Source: Mixophyes australis | Taxonomy: Eukaryota > Chordata > Amphibia > Anura > Limnodynastidae | Assembly (NCBI GenBank): GCA_036250195.1 | Contig: JAVHZZ010000006.1 | Span: forward strand, 73,825,869 to 73,889,868 | DNA length: 64,000 nt | Direction: 5' to 3' | In this document: one piece after another, positions 11,591-23,354 of the stretch | Position numbering within the stretch: position 1 is the stretch's first letter | Layout of the letters: the number at the start of each line of letters is the position of its first letter | Notes under the pieces: generated by a model | Database searches by the model: none | What the model was told of the DNA's origin: nothing | What the model saw: only the letters and a program-made list of their open reading frames with translations | Position numbers and translations under genes: made by a program

Positions 11591-12249
11591 GCCGGTATCT
11601 ATTGTGTGTGTATGAAGGGGCCAGTATGGTTGTGGGAAATGGTTATATTTATTAAACGTTAATGCTATTTAATATATTGCTGGGGTTGTGTGGAGGGAGG
11701 GAAATAGGTTTATTTATTAAATGTGTATGCTATTAATTTAATGTCAGGGCTAGTTTGAGGGAAGTAGAGCTGTTTATCAAATGTGAATACTATTATTTTA
11801 ATTTCGGGCTGGAGCGAGGCTTTATTATAAAATGTGGGTGTTATATTGATTTAACAGCGAGGCTGATTGGAGCTTTCTAAATTTCATGTACCCATTTTTT
11901 TTCCAAATGGGGCCTCCAACATTCCAGGATCCAGACAACCAGCAACTGATCTAAAAACACTAGCAGCCACAGGTGGTGAATGTGACAAGAACAGGTAGGA
12001 GAGAGCAGGACAGACTTCCAACTGTCCTGAATCTGTTGGAGCAGTCCCGAATTTGGATGACTGTCTCACTTAGTCAGGATTTGGTCTGACTACAAGCAGG
12101 AGAGAGGTGACAAATTTTAGCCCGGGGTGCAAGACTCGAAAAATGCAGGAGGCCCTGTGACCCAGCCCAAGGTAGTGCACTATGGGACCGGCCCGGGGGA
12201 GGGGGCAGGGAGGGGGGGGCCTGATGCCCCCCATCCCAGCCTGCCCCTG
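10433..12249 (-). mobile_element. Large non-autonomous hAT-like element with TG-rich minisatellite
   Basis: The termini are inverted repeats: CAGGGGCGGGCTGGGCTGGG at the left, and CAGGGGCAGGCTGGGATGGG reading inward from the right. The part at 11640-12070, read on the minus strand, matches 61280-61650 and 16200-16420. It has the CTACCTGTTCT, CCACCTGTGGCTGC and GGAATGTTGG phrases and the repeated TTAATAAATA blocks. No clear 8-bp target duplication is seen (AGGGTACA versus ACTACAAG). Much of the rest is minisatellite. The GTCACATGG...CCATGTGAC hairpin at about 10624-10649 parallels the hairpins of the other members. Confidence 0.75.
10720..11620. repeat. Compound minisatellite of TG-rich units
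   Basis: Block one (to about 11065) repeats a 55-65 bp unit with GGTATGTCAGT, TATTGTGTG and GGGCTGCGAGG. Block two repeats a 20-40 bp unit built on GGCCAGTATCTATTGTGTG with variable TG and G runs. Frames of up to 175 codons through it (Val-Cys-rich) are artefacts. Confidence 0.95.
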
Positions 12250-12591
12250 ACTACAAGGACATTTTGGAGGTATGTCCTGCTTCACATTGTATTGCTTGTG
12301 AAGGCAAAGCTGTATGCACCTAACAGTAGTGCACACAGTATTGCCTGTGTATTTGTCTAAAATGATAACCATGTTACATCATAGGGGTCCCCCCTGTCTA
12401 AAGTACCCCATGCCCCCCAGACCCTTAATCCAGCTCTGGGCCAGGGTGTCAGATTGACACCTAGTACTCTGTTTCTCCTCTCAGTATTACCCCTCATATT
12501 ATCTGTTATACGTTAAACCTAAAACAAATAATAACTCTATTAGTATATAGTCCAAAGCAAAAAACAAGACCTTTTGCTGGCAAAAACATCA

Positions 12592-12767
12592 GGGGGTAAA
12601 TGTATGAATCTCCGGATTCTTCATCTCCGGCGTGTTCAGCCTCTTCAGCGCTTAAATTTAAAGCGGCGCTGCATTCCCTTTACAATGCAGCGCCGCTTTA
12701 AATTTAAGCGCTGAAGAGGCTGAACACGTCGGAGATGAAGAATCCGGAGATTCATACATTTACCCCC
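12592..12767. mobile_element. Near-perfect palindromic MITE
   Basis: The 176-bp element is two inverted arms of about 85 bp around a CCCTTTACA centre. I count one mismatch between the arms. The ends are GGGGGTAAATGTATGAATC and its complement. The GGGGGTAAATGTAT end recurs singly at 39043. The target duplication is unclear. Near-identity of the arms suggests a young or hairpin-corrected copy. Confidence 0.9.
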
Positions 12768-13410
12768 AGGTGTTTAAAGCAAAAGGACTTTTTGTATTTT
12801 GGTAAATAAGCCCCTTTGTTCAGTACTGTAGTAGAACATTATTAAGATGTATCATTTATAATAATAAAGTATCGCTGGATTAAGCAACACTAAAATAGCC
12901 TCTTTTTATATTGATAAATATATATTGTACCGAAGACCACCCTTTACGGATGGGCCGCTGCTTATGGGCCAGTGCTATGTGCTTGCCCTCCGGGCTAAAG
13001 TCTGTCAGCCTGACCCTGAAGGTACATAAGTGTTAAGTTGAGTTTAGAGATATTTGGGGCAAATGGTAATAAATTCGAATGTGCTTGAAATGTTCCTGTG
13101 TATTCAGAGGCAATCGCAGTCATTCTAGAGGGGGGGGGGGGTTCAAATGTTTGGCCCAATACCTGTTAAACTATTATAATTTTAAAAGAATGCGTTATTA
13201 TTTTATTGTTTAAAAGATAATAATATTGTTTAAATAATGTTAAATAAATGTAACCTTTTTTTTTTATTTTTTTAAATGAAAATGTATTATTTTTGGCCAC
13301 ACACGAACACAATGGTGACAGAGAAACACACATGGGGAGACAGAGAGAGATATAACATACATTGGAGAAAGACTCACAAATTCACAAATTGGTAACAAAA
13401 ATAGTGGGAT
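12768..13410. other. No feature recognised
   Basis: AT-rich DNA with a G run at 13130-13141. No exon or transposon end was seen. Confidence 0.4.

Positions 13411-13454
<44 letters not shown>
13411..13454. repeat. (GATA)n microsatellite
   Basis: Eleven tandem TAGA/GATA units. Confidence 0.97.
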
Positions 13455-15207
13455 GACACATGGGGGCAACAAATGAGACAGGGTAAAATGTACATTTGCA
13501 ACTAAAATGAGCAGAGGTAGAGCAGAGGTGGGATTCGTGCTGTTTAAAATAAAGGGATATGCTGCTTTCTTTCATTTTACAAATAGCAATATATGATGCA
13601 AAATATGGGGGGTCATTTTTTTAAGGTGGGACCACTAGGGCAGGCCTTGTGCCACAGTGATAGGCTCCAGTCTTCTTCTAGTAGCCCCATGACACCGCTT
13701 GGGCCGCCAGACACCAAGAAAACCCCCAATGAGATCAATTACCACTCTCTGCATACTGGAAATATAAGCGCTGAGTTGAGCCTTGGGAGTGGGAAGGGGG
13801 GGTTCCTAAGTGTGCACTTGGTTATCTTGTAGAAAACATTGATAAATAATGTTATACATAACATATTTAAGTAATGCAACAAGGTCACATATTTGACTAT
13901 ATCCAAAGATAAAACACAAAATTTAGAAAAGTAATGCTCTGAATATAGACCACAGACTGCATGAAGAAAATGAAATATGCTGCAGCAATAACCTAGGATA
14001 AAGTCTGTCTTAATTTAGGGAACTTCATGGGTGTATGGTTATAGATGGTTTAGGTACTAGGTGAATTATGAAACATAATGCCGTATTTGTCAAAGCTTTA
14101 AAGGCTATTAGTCATGGGTTGTGAGTGAGAGAGGGCAGTAAGTATGTCATTACCTGATGGATAACTATTGGGAAGCTCTCAGGAATAACATGTAGATCCC
14201 AGTGCATAAAGCAGGCATTTAGAGGCAATAGAATAAAATGTAGTAGACTTGTGAAGTTGATATATTGGTATGATAGACGTACATACAAGGTCATTTTGAG
14301 GATGTAACTCCCTCCGCATCCTTGTTTATTACTGCTTCCTTGACTGTCTTGTCACTGTGCTTCTCACATTCATGTGTAGCTCAGTGACAGACTAGTAGAC
14401 AATCTGGACAGGTGGAAAGGTGATGATGGATGGGAGACAGGCTGAGTATTTTGTAATGAAATTGGTTCAGTGATGTCACCTATTCCTAGTAAATTGATAG
14501 GCAGCAGTCTCAGGAACATTGATAAAGCCCATAAAGCCCTCTGCTGTGTGTACGTGATGAAACTCGAAGCGAAAAATCAGCCCCTGCAAGGAGGTGTCTT
14601 GTGCCGTTGCTATATACCCTCAGCTGCCTTGCCGAGGTTATTTAAAGAACCATTGTAGGTGCCTGTATCAATATTGTCTTTGAGTAATGCTCTATAAATT
14701 CCTGCTGGTTTTTCCTACCTAATTCCAACAATCGAACTAGTCAAATGCAAGCCATTCATCAAATTAACATTATTGCATTAGTTTTAAAAAGCAAGATGGT
14801 GTGCAGAGGATAGAAAAGGTTATTACACTGTCAGCTAAACATATTATTAGAGATGCTCAATTATCTGAAATAGTCTAATTCCAAATGGGGCTAGTTCAAG
14901 GTCCTCTAACTTTGTAGTAGGTTCTTTATTCATGGTCTAGTTTGATTTGGGTTTGGATTTTTGAAGGTTTTTAATACGTAAAAAATAGAAAACCACAATG
15001 TCTCAGTTGGTTTTATCGGTTCTCAAAGTCCAGTTTGCCTGTGAGTACTAACCATGCATAACAAAACACAAAATGTTCAAATTTGTGATAAATCAACAAA
15101 GTCTCTTTTTCTGCTGCTTATGGAAAATTCTCTCTTGTCAGTATTAATTTTAAGTTGATGCAGTACCTTAAATCCTTACAAAGGTAACCGCACAGGACAG
15201 GATAATA
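13455..15207. other. No gene recognised; intronic DNA
   Basis: I found no coding or repeat signature I can name. The interval 14465-14660 looks less repetitive than its surroundings. Confidence 0.4.
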
Positions 15208-15215
15208 CACTAAGG

Positions 15216-15818
15216 CAGTGAATCCCAAACTTTCCATGTTTGAGGCAACCTTAGGGTCTCCATTATTTTTCCAGGGCACCTCTAAGCCAAAATAATTACC
15301 GGGCAGTCCCTTTACCATATCACACAGCACCCGTTAACCATATTACACTGTGCCCCTTCACCATCACACTGAGCCCCTTCACAATATCACAATGTGCTGC
15401 TTCACTATATCACATTGTATCCCCCTTCGCTATATCACACTGTGTCCCCCCTTCACCAGATCACAATGTGTCCCCCTTCACCAGAGTACTGTGTCCTGCT
15501 TCACCAGACCACACTGTGTCCGCTTCACTATAGCACTCTGTGACCACTTCACACAGTGTCCCCCTTCACCAGATCATTCGGTCTCCCCATCACTATATCA
15601 CTCATTGACACTGTTGGACGTGATGACGGATGATGTCACGCCCAACAGTCAGTGAGAAGAGAACAGAGAGGAGGGAGGAGGATGATTCGGTGCCCCTGGA
15701 TTGGTAAGTACTTTTTTTTTTCTTCTTTTCTGCCAATGAACAAGCAGCCCTGGCCGCGGCACCCCTGTGAGCGCCACAGACTCCTGGGGGGCTGCGGCGC
15801 TGTCACAGAGAACCGCCG
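15216..15818. mobile_element. 603-bp non-autonomous hAT element with minisatellite
   Basis: It begins CAGTGAATCCCAAACTTTCC. The right end is the inverse of CGGCGGTTCTCTG, resembling the CAGTGGTTCTCAAA ends of Charlie-like hATs. It is flanked by CACTAAGG (15208-15215) and CACTAAGA (15819-15826), an 8-bp duplication with one change. It holds a cytosine-rich minisatellite (about 15340-15600, unit about 25 bp, CTTCACCA.ATCACACTGTG) and a TGATGACG...CGTGATG-type dyad near 15600-15650. Confidence 0.85.
15340..15600. repeat. Pyrimidine-rich minisatellite inside the 603-bp hAT element
   Basis: Units of about 25 bp built on CCCCCTTCACCA and ATCACACTGTG, with drift between copies. Confidence 0.85.
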
Positions 15819-16569
15819 CACTAAGATGTATTATCCTTTCCATGCATTGACCACCATTATTACCTAGGGCTGCCAAGAGGAATTCAGGGCCCCGGTACAA
15901 CAAATTCATGGGGCCCCCCTTATAGCTGAGTAAGCAAAAAAAATTTGCGCTTTTTCATGGGTATGGTCACACAATTGGGGGCGTGGCAATGCGCCATTGG
16001 GGCTTGACTAGCACAATAAAATCACTAGGTCCTGAATTCCCCGGAGCTTGACATTTGTCCAAGCACTCCTGACCTTCAGGACATCTAGCACCCTTGTGTA
16101 GTATAGGAAGAATGCAGTCTGTACAGAAACAGTTCAGTCTTGGCCTGCACCCACTAGGCTCACCAAATATTGGCATTGTCCCTACTAGAATCACATTTCA
16201 CACACTATGCTGCTCTGTCCTACCTGTTCTCACTTTTACCACATGTGGCTGCTGGTTTCTTTAGTTGCAGCTTGTCCGGATCCTGGAATGTTGGAGGATC
16301 TATTTGGAAAAAAAATGGCTACATTTAGAAAATTACAGCCAGCCCCACCGTTAAATCAATAGCATCCATGATTAATAATTAGGCCTTCCTCCAGCCCCAA
16401 CATTAAAATAGTATTCCCATTACCCCGCAAACAAAATAGCAGCCATTAATTAGCCACCATCTACCTCACACACACTACATTGCCAAAAGCTCTGTGCCAT
16501 CACACACACATTACTGTGCCCCTTTATCATCACCACGCTATGCCCCCTTATGATCACACTGCGCCCTCC

Positions 16570-16985
16570 ATGCTGCCTTTGTCCCTTTCTTTAACCCCCT
16601 GTGCCATGCTGCTTGTCCCTCTTTTCTTTAACCCCCTGTGCCATGCTGCTTGTCCCTCTTTTCTTTAACCACTATGTGTTATGCTGCTATTGTCCCTCCT
16701 TTCTTTAACCCCTCTGTGTCATGCTGCTATTGTCCCTCCTTTCTTTAACCCCCTGTGCCTCTCTGCATTTCTCCCTCTTTTCTTTAACCCCCTGTGCCAT
16801 GCTGCTTGTCCCTCTTTTCTTTAACCCCTCTGTGTCATGCTGCTATTGTCCCTCCTTTCTTTAACCCCTCTGTGTCATGCTGCTATTGTCCCTACTTTCT
16901 TTAACCCCTCTGTGTCATTGTGTCATGCTGCTATTATCCCTCCTTTCTTTAACCCCTCTGTGTCATGCTGCCCCCCCTTGTTTTT
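16570..16985. repeat. About 40-bp pyrimidine-rich minisatellite, roughly ten copies
   Basis: The unit is TTTCTTTAACCCC, CTGTGTCATGCTGCT, then ATTGTCCCTCC, with subtypes. Open frames of 60-80 codons here are repeat artefacts. Confidence 0.95.
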
Positions 16986-17044
16986 TAACCCCCCCCCTGT
17001 TTTCCTCCCTTCACTTACCTTTACTTCTCTCTTCTTTCTTGTCT

Positions 17045-17155
17045 TCTCTGCTGCTCTGTGCTCCATTGCTCCAGACTGACTGAATGCTGGGCGTGACATG
17101 ATGATGTCACACCCGGCATTCAGTCAGTCTGGAGCAATGGAGCACAGAGCAGCAT
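17045..17155. repeat. Long inverted repeat (hairpin) inside the hAT element
   Basis: Arms of about 50 bp match almost perfectly around GTGACATGATGATGTCAC. The counterparts in 60649-62405 (near 62245-62335) and 15216-15818 (near 15600-15655) keep the TGATGA(C/T)GTCA centre. Confidence 0.9.
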
Positions 17156-17550
17156 AGAGGAGGGACGCCGGCGCCGCAATCACGTGAGAATGGTTTGTTG
17201 TTTTTTAACTACCCTGCTCCCCCCACCAACTACCGAGCCCAGGTAATTAGTACCCGTCCCCCCGTCCCCCTCTCGGCGGCCCTGTTCTTACCACATGTAT
17301 TTGTATCTACAGAAGAAGCATCTTGTAGCGTATAGTATAACCTCTTCTACTGATTCTTTGCACTCAAACAGATTTCTATCTTTCTTTTGTTTAATCATTT
17401 AATGTACGTAAGCATCACTTCACTAATCTATTCTGTTGTGCAATGGGTAAGGTTCCTTGTTTTCTGTTGTTTTGTGATTCACATAATTGATTGTTCAATA
17501 TAGTTTGCTAAAAGTGCTTCCAGTGATTCTGCTTCGTTGCCCTATCTCAT

Positions 17551-18333
17551 CAGGGCCAGATAAACCGCAGGGCTTTATGGGGTATAGCCCAAGGGCCTCG
17601 GGCAGCTGGGGGCCCCTAAGAAAGATCTGTTGGCAACGTTATATATATTTTTTTTTCATACTGCCGGCGATCGCTGTGAGTGAAGGCATGGCGCGCCCTG
17701 TACTGCTTAGTGAGGAGGTCACACGTGAGACTGAGATCTCACATCACCTGACCACACTAAACAGTGCAGACATGGCGTGCCCTGCCCTCACTGACAGCAA
17801 GAAGAAAGAGGTGCTGGAGCCTGCAGCGACGAGCCGGAGAGGAAGAAAACAGCAAGTAGGTAAGTACAATATATTCCAGCGCTCCCTATTATACTCCAAT
17901 ATCTATGGATTAATGTACCTTATGTATGTTCAACAATTTGTGTAATAGTTTGAAAACAAATGGTGGTTTATTAAGACAACCCTAACTGGTTATAATTGTA
18001 ACAACCATTTATTATTTACCTATGCTAAAACCAGTTAGCATTGTTTTAACCTTAATAAACCACCATTTGTGTTCAAACTATTGGACTCCTACAAATTGTT
18101 GAACATACATAAGGTACATTACTCCATAGATATCTTTTTGCTTTTTGAAAATACAGAGTAGGTATATTAAGATAAACATTTGTCAAGAGAAGTATCCCCA
18201 ATACGATAATATTAATATTATAATAATTAATATTAATATGATAATAATATTGGATTGGGCATACGTCACTTGACAAAGGGGGGCCTCACAGTACCCCTAG
18301 CCCAGGGGCCTACAGTGTCTTAATCCGGTCCTG
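17551..18333. mobile_element. 783-bp hAT element with perfect target duplication
   Basis: Flanked on both sides by TATCTCAT (17543-17550 and 18334-18341). The left end is CAGGGCCAGATAAACC; the right end, reversed, is CAGGACCGGATTAAGAC. Both ends continue into GGGCC(C)C-rich sequence. Inside lies an inverted repeat (17899-17998 and 18026-18134) with arms of about 100 bp, probably a second palindromic element nested in the first. A 152-codon frame covering part of it is not a gene. Confidence 0.93.
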
Positions 18334-18341
18334 TATCTCAT

Positions 18342-19114
18342 GCATAGCATTTTCTAGGTAATATGCAGACTGCCCATCTGTCATCTCCACGCAAGTAATA
18401 GACAGAAATCTATTTAAGTCACAGGCTCTTTTATTGTCTGTTCTGTAAATAAAGTACGGCTGCAGTGAGAGCTTTATCCCATTAAGGTGGATTCAGAATC
18501 TCGCTGTCTGTTTCCTATATACTACGATCGTCGTATTAAAGAGATTACGTTGATCCCTGCCTTTTAGTGAAAGACATCTACTGTTCTGTATAAGGCATTG
18601 AATCTTAATCCTTATGGGAATGTATATCAGTCAACGACAAAATTTGAAAGGCTTGTAAACCATTACACTGCTAGAAGTGTTTGCAGTGCATTATGGTGCC
18701 CTGGGCCTCATGTACACGGGTGTTGAAATAGAACGATCGTGAAGTGTAGACAAAATCTTGTAGTTTGTCCTCATTTTACCAGAGAGAGCTCATTAACATG
18801 TATCAAAGCTTCCCCACAGCATAGTGTACTGTGTAATTATTGAGGGTCCCTGCAGTATTTTACAGAGTATTACTGATTTTGAACACTGCAGAAATGTCCA
18901 ATTTCCACTTGAAAATTAAAAATACATGGACATTTGTTACTAAGTGCATAGATGTGTGCGCAGTCATTTTGTAGGCTGTACCAATATTCATGAAAATTAA
19001 TAACATGGGACTCGGTGACATAATTACAAATATTGTCCCTCAGTCATGTCACTGTTTACTGAAAAAATTGACGGGCTACATTCCAATACTTACTGGTTTA
19101 GCACACACAATTAT
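18342..19114. other. No feature recognised
   Basis: Intronic DNA with no repeat or exon I can name. Confidence 0.4.
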
Positions 19115-19260
19115 TTATTATTTATCATTTGTTTACATACCACTGCCATATTAAGGGGCACTGTCAGGTAATCATCAACATCAATCCCTGACCCGATGGA
19201 GTTTACAGTTTATATTCCCTACCACATAAACTAGAGGGGTTGGGGTGCTGCCAATCGCAT
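19115..19260 (-). repeat. Truncated SINE/LINE 3' end, reverse orientation
   Basis: On the minus strand it reads AAACTGTAAACTCCATCGGG, a CAGGGA(T)TGATG stretch and an AATAAATAA tail. This matches the 3' half of the copy at 58640-59009. Confidence 0.6.
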
Positions 19261-19445
19261 TATTTTGGACCCACCCTTGCAATGCATTGGCCCAATTGGG
19301 AGAATGGACTGCTCTCTGAGATACCTAAACGGAATACACTCTCAAGGTAACTGTGCTGTAACTTTCAGCGTCAAATCTAAATTTAGATTTTATTGATATA
19401 ATTAGTTCTGATCAAAGGAAAATCTGATTGGTTGTGTGCTGCAGT

Positions 19446-19727
19446 CATAGATGCCAACTTTCAAAACTTCTCCCCCGGGAAATCCCAGGGGAGAAGTCAT
19501 GTGACAGGGGGTAGGAAGGGGCGTGCTGACGTTGTCGCGTCACCATAGCCCCGCTCCCACTATAAAATGCCAAAATTCACGGCTTTGAATAGCGGGGGCG
19601 AGTCTTAATGATATGTTTAAGCCCCGCCTCTGCAAATCCAGGAGGTTTGCCTACTCTTCCGGGAGTCCTCACGGACTCCCTGAAATTCAGGAGCCTCCCG
19701 GGAATTCCGGGAGAGTAGGCAAGTATG
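19446..19727. mobile_element. CATACTTGCC-type MITE, perfect 8-bp duplication
   Basis: The 282-bp element is flanked by GCTGCAGT at 19438-19445 and 19728-19735. The ends are CATAGATGCCAAC and, reversed, CATACTTGCCTACTCTCCCG. Inside are CCCGGGA-rich inverted segments and a GCCCCGCC motif, shared with the copies at 21901, 37302 and 42678. An 8-bp duplication points to hAT. Confidence 0.93.
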
Positions 19728-20139
19728 GCTGCAGTACATTTGCAGCATGATACTGGCTAAGCCTGATTGCCTTAGTTTTCGTTCCTCTACAACGCACCCC
19801 AAGCTGGTCTAATATTTGGATTCTAGTTCATAATAATAAATTAATGATGTACCTGATTACAAACTGGTGGTCATCTCTTAATCATGTTTCCTGCATAAGC
19901 CTCTAGTATTTGAGCTGACATAAGCCCCATTACTTGTAAACCCAAATCCTGCTAGATGAAACAGTTTAGCCCATAGATGTCATCCTGCTCCTCCTCAACA
20001 ATTCCCCCCTCCTCCTAAAACCAATTAAGCCCACTCCTAACAAAACTGTTATTTTGACCTAACTAGATAGCTGCTCCTATTCATTCACTATAGAATAAAA
20101 GTGCAGTTAATCAAAAACAATTCAGGCCTCCATTACAAA

Positions 20140-20600
20140 CGTGTGAAAAGGCAGAGGTAGCAATTGTAATGTAATTGCGGGAGAAACCAGAGCGAGAAAA
20201 TTGGAATATGGTTGAGGGCTGGAAGCATATTTAGAGAATTACTGCACAGGGGAGGGCGAGCAAGAGCTAGCTTCTGGGGCTGGGTAGAAAATAAACTTTG
20301 GAAGCTTTTACATCCACATCAGACACAAAGTTATAGGTCAATGAGATATTCAAGTATGAAGGTGAAGTATCCTTGGTGCGATTTTAAACTGATCCCTAAT
20401 AGGGATGATAAATATAATGATAATGTAATCTCTGCCTAATGCTATCTAATTAAATTCAGAGAGTGCGCGGGGGCTGTCTTTTGTTTTGTAGCATATAAAA
20501 AGCCATTCCTTTGGTCAGTGTTTTTCACCTTGCTCCCAGTGATGAAACAATATGATGAAATATCTTCTTCGTTCATTAATATAACTTTGGATTTAATCAG
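20140..20600. promoter_or_regulatory. Candidate conserved intronic element (unproven)
   Basis: This stretch lacks repeat signatures and has homeodomain-type ATTA/TAAT cores, such as ATTGTAATGTAATTG and TCTAATTAAATT. It has no splice-bounded reading frame. The call rests only on appearance and needs cross-species alignment. Confidence 0.2.
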
Positions 20601-21900
20601 GCCGTGGAAAGTATTGCAGGCTGGAACATAAGGCTGAAAGGATGGCATGCAACTGTGTATGGTAGGCATGGGGTTGTTTATAATGGCAAAAGGTTGTTAG
20701 GATGGCATGGGACTTTATTTGGTGGTATGGTGGGCATGGGGGCTGTATATGTGCTGGCACACAGCAGTATGTGGCGTGCACTGCATTGTGGGTGGTTGTA
20801 ATGTTATTAATGGAGCTGAGAAGTGGCGGGGCACAGATCAGTCATGTTCCCATTACTTTCAAGTTACACAATATATGCTATAAATGATTTCTCATTACAT
20901 AAAGCTACAATAGGTAGGTGTGAAAATCTTGCCCATAGATTTCAGTATTTGGAGGAACAGATAATCATGGAGGGATGAAGAAGACGGATATCATGACAGG
21001 TATCCACTATGTCACCAGGTGCTGTTGATTAAACCTTTCCAGCTAAAAGGATTAGGCCCCTATGCATCATGCAACAGCAATAATATGGATTCTGTATTGT
21101 AGCTTATTGCAGTGATAGAAAATTTAATATCACTACTATTTACCATTAAAATTTTGCCAAGCAGTTGAGTGATATTGAGCTCCCCAGCGATACTGGCTGG
21201 GAGCGGTAAGAGGAATCTTACCGCATCACCAGTCAGTCTCCAGTGCCTCTGTGCATACATGACCCAGCTTTGCTGGTTCACACATGCGCAGTGGAACTGA
21301 AAGTACAGGCTTAAGTTTCCAGTTCCACTTTTTTAACACAAATGATAATGTAAAATAAAATGTGAAAAAATATGTTATAAATATAAAAAATAAATACATT
21401 TTTAAAAATTAATCTGAGAGAAAATGCTTAATTTAAATATATAAAGCACTTGAGACTGCAGCTGTACTTGTACCGCTCCTGCACATGGTAAATAGGTTTC
21501 TCCATGTTTTACAAAACAAAACAGTGGTTTATTGCATACCAGTTTGTGGGCTGCAAGAGGGGGAGGGGTCCTAACCAAAAGCAGGAGGAGATTTACACAA
21601 CTGTGTGTCTTTGTAGGGGCGAGACAGGGGAGTGGCTTATTTGTCCTGATTTTGTGATTCTTAATTTTGTGAGGTATGTTATAGTGGTACACAGTTTGTT
21701 TCAGTATGTAAAATGTCTGAAAGAAATGGAGAGAAAAAGATATCTGTACAGTATGTGATATAATGTTAAGTTGAAAAACAATTAAATTTATCCTAATCCT
21801 ACCAAACATCCAGTCTTGTATACAGTATGTACACTATTCTGGAACTTTTACATGATTGAATCACAAAATACTGCACTTTACACACTTGTAGTAGTGTACA
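20601..21900. other. No gene recognised
   Basis: A GGCATG(G/C)-rich, possibly tandem stretch lies at 20640-20780 (GGATGGCATG twice, GGTGG/GTGGGCATGG). The rest is AT-rich DNA. Frames on either strand show no motif. Confidence 0.4.
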
Positions 21901-22107
21901 CATACATGCTAACGCAACCGGGAGAGCTGGCAATTCTCCCGCATCTGTCCACTTCACTAGTGAAGTGGGCAGATTAGAACCGACATGACACGTTTCTAGG
22001 GGAATTGTGTTATTTAGGCCCCACCCCCAGTGGCAAAGCCCCGCCCCCTCTGCCCATACACTCCTCCTGCACTTCCGGACATGACCAACGTAAAGTTGGC
22101 ATGTATG
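21901..22107. mobile_element. CATACTTGCC-type MITE, perfect 8-bp duplication
   Basis: A 207-bp copy flanked by AGTGTACA at 21893-21900 and 22108-22115. The ends are CATACATGCTAACG and, reversed, CATACATGCCAACTTTACG. The centre keeps GGCCCCACCCCCAGTGG and GCCCCGCCCCC. Confidence 0.93.
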
Positions 22108-22262
22108 AGTGTACAACAAGAGAAAAACTACTGCCCAGTACTTTAATTGTTCAAAATAGTGTATCTGGTTTAAAAGGGGACATGAAAGAAAAGTGTAACC
22201 CCTGGAAAAGTATGAAATTAGGTTGTATGAAATGGGGCTTTGACAATGCACCTTTTCCAGGG

Positions 22263-22350
22263 CCTGATTATCCAATAGGCTGTCTAGGCTGCAGCCCAGG
22301 GCACAAGGCTTTTGTGGGGGTACAACATTTTTGGAGGCGCAAAATTGTGA
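22263..22350. mobile_element. hAT-like terminus, one end only
   Basis: CAGGGCCTGATTATCCAATAG resembles the CAGGGCC ends of the element at 17551. No matching right end was found. Confidence 0.4.
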
Positions 22351-22835
22351 CACAAAGAGGTATAAAGTGAAACTCATTTTAAAATATAAGAGAGTAGTTG
22401 TTCACCAGTTCAAAAAGAAAACACGAAAGAAAAATGTGGTAAAGGTTTAATTTTGACGTGTTCCTATGATAAAGGCTGAAGAGAGTGAGTCCTCCTTGGG
22501 CGGGTGTTTGAGGATAACCGAGGAGGAGAGACAACTATGGTGAAAGGTGCAGGAGTAACAGCTCTCTCCACCTTCACATCTAGCCCTCAGTAGTGCTCCT
22601 TCATGCCTCCGTTCTCCTATGCAGTTCTGATATTAGTGAAAATGAAATGAGTGACAAATATTGCCGTGTCCCTTTTTAAGTTAAGGTAGAGTTTGGTTTT
22701 ACCTACCGCGTACTAGCCTGTGGTGGAAGGTGAAAGGGGGGGGTACTATTATTATAGGGTGGCCTGAAGCTTTTATCAGTCCCTCACTATTTCCCTATTT
22801 TAAAGGGTTAAAAAATATTTGCAACTTGTTCCTAT

Positions 22836-23064
22836 ACCAGTCCCATTGGCAATGGCAAAGTACCAGCTATGCAACGTAGTAATTTGCATATTTTTCTGAT
22901 ATGTAAATGAGTCTGTCTTGCACTTCTCGTCACCCCTGTACTGAGGCCACTTTCTCTGAAATGCCACCTGCTTCATTAATAGAACGTGCTTTCCCGTCTG
23001 ATCCTGATAGTGCAGCCTATTGCAGGAACAAAGGAAACTAACAGCGCTGATATTTTAATAAGGT
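22836..23064 (+). repeat. Direct duplication, copy 1 (pair at 23829-24015)
   Basis: Both copies have, in order, GGCAAAGTAC, a TTTGCATA stretch, CACCCCTGTACTG, TTCATTAATA, CTGATCCTGATAGTG and AGCCTATTGCAG(A/G)AACAAAG. They are about 765 bp apart. The family is unknown. Confidence 0.8.
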
Positions 23065-23354
23065 GAAAGTCCACAGGCGAAACTTTGTTGAATATCACAC
23101 GGTTTTAATAACATTTTTGAATTGTAATTGTTATCTGTGTGTGCAAACAAGAGGAGCAGAGCACATTTTTTTAAAGGATCTAGTAATGCATATATTTTAA
23201 AACAATATATATGTTTTGGAGAACGTGTCTTTTTTAATATAACAAATGTGGTCTTTTGCCAGAGAGATGTTTTATTCAAACTTGGCAGCATGAAACTGTA
23301 TTGAAACGTTTCATACAAATGACCATACAGTGGGGTCAATTATTTTATTCTTTT

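Larger units (their letters stand above)
15865..17284 (+). mobile_element. 1420-bp non-autonomous hAT element with minisatellite
   Basis: The left end is TAGGGCTGCCAAGAG. The right end, reversed, is CAGGGCCGCCGAGAG. Flanks TTATTACC (15857-15864) and TTCTTACC (17285-17292) match at seven of eight bases, the hAT duplication length. It shares its first 600 bp with 60649-61500, which starts CAGGGCTGCCAAGAG. Inside are a minisatellite (16570-16985) and a long dyad at 17045-17155 whose arms contain GCTCCATTGCTCCAGACTGA. No transposase remains. Confidence 0.9.

Noticed and set aside
10720..11620. Regular repeats considered as a CRISPR-like array
   Set aside because: Units vary in length and run directly into each other without unique spacers, and the DNA is vertebrate.
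10715..11662. Overlapping long open frames (up to 175 codons) rich in Val-Cys and Tyr
   Set aside because: They are read through TG-rich minisatellite in all three frames and have no protein features.
16480..17083. Open frames of 60-80 codons
   Set aside because: Repeat artefacts of the 40-bp minisatellite.
17487..17945. 152-codon frame
   Set aside because: Lies mostly inside the hAT element at 17551-18333 and has no recognisable domain.
21402..22377. Minus-strand frames of 135 and 192 codons
   Set aside because: The longer one covers a MITE with target duplications and a hAT end. Neither has motifs or splice signals.
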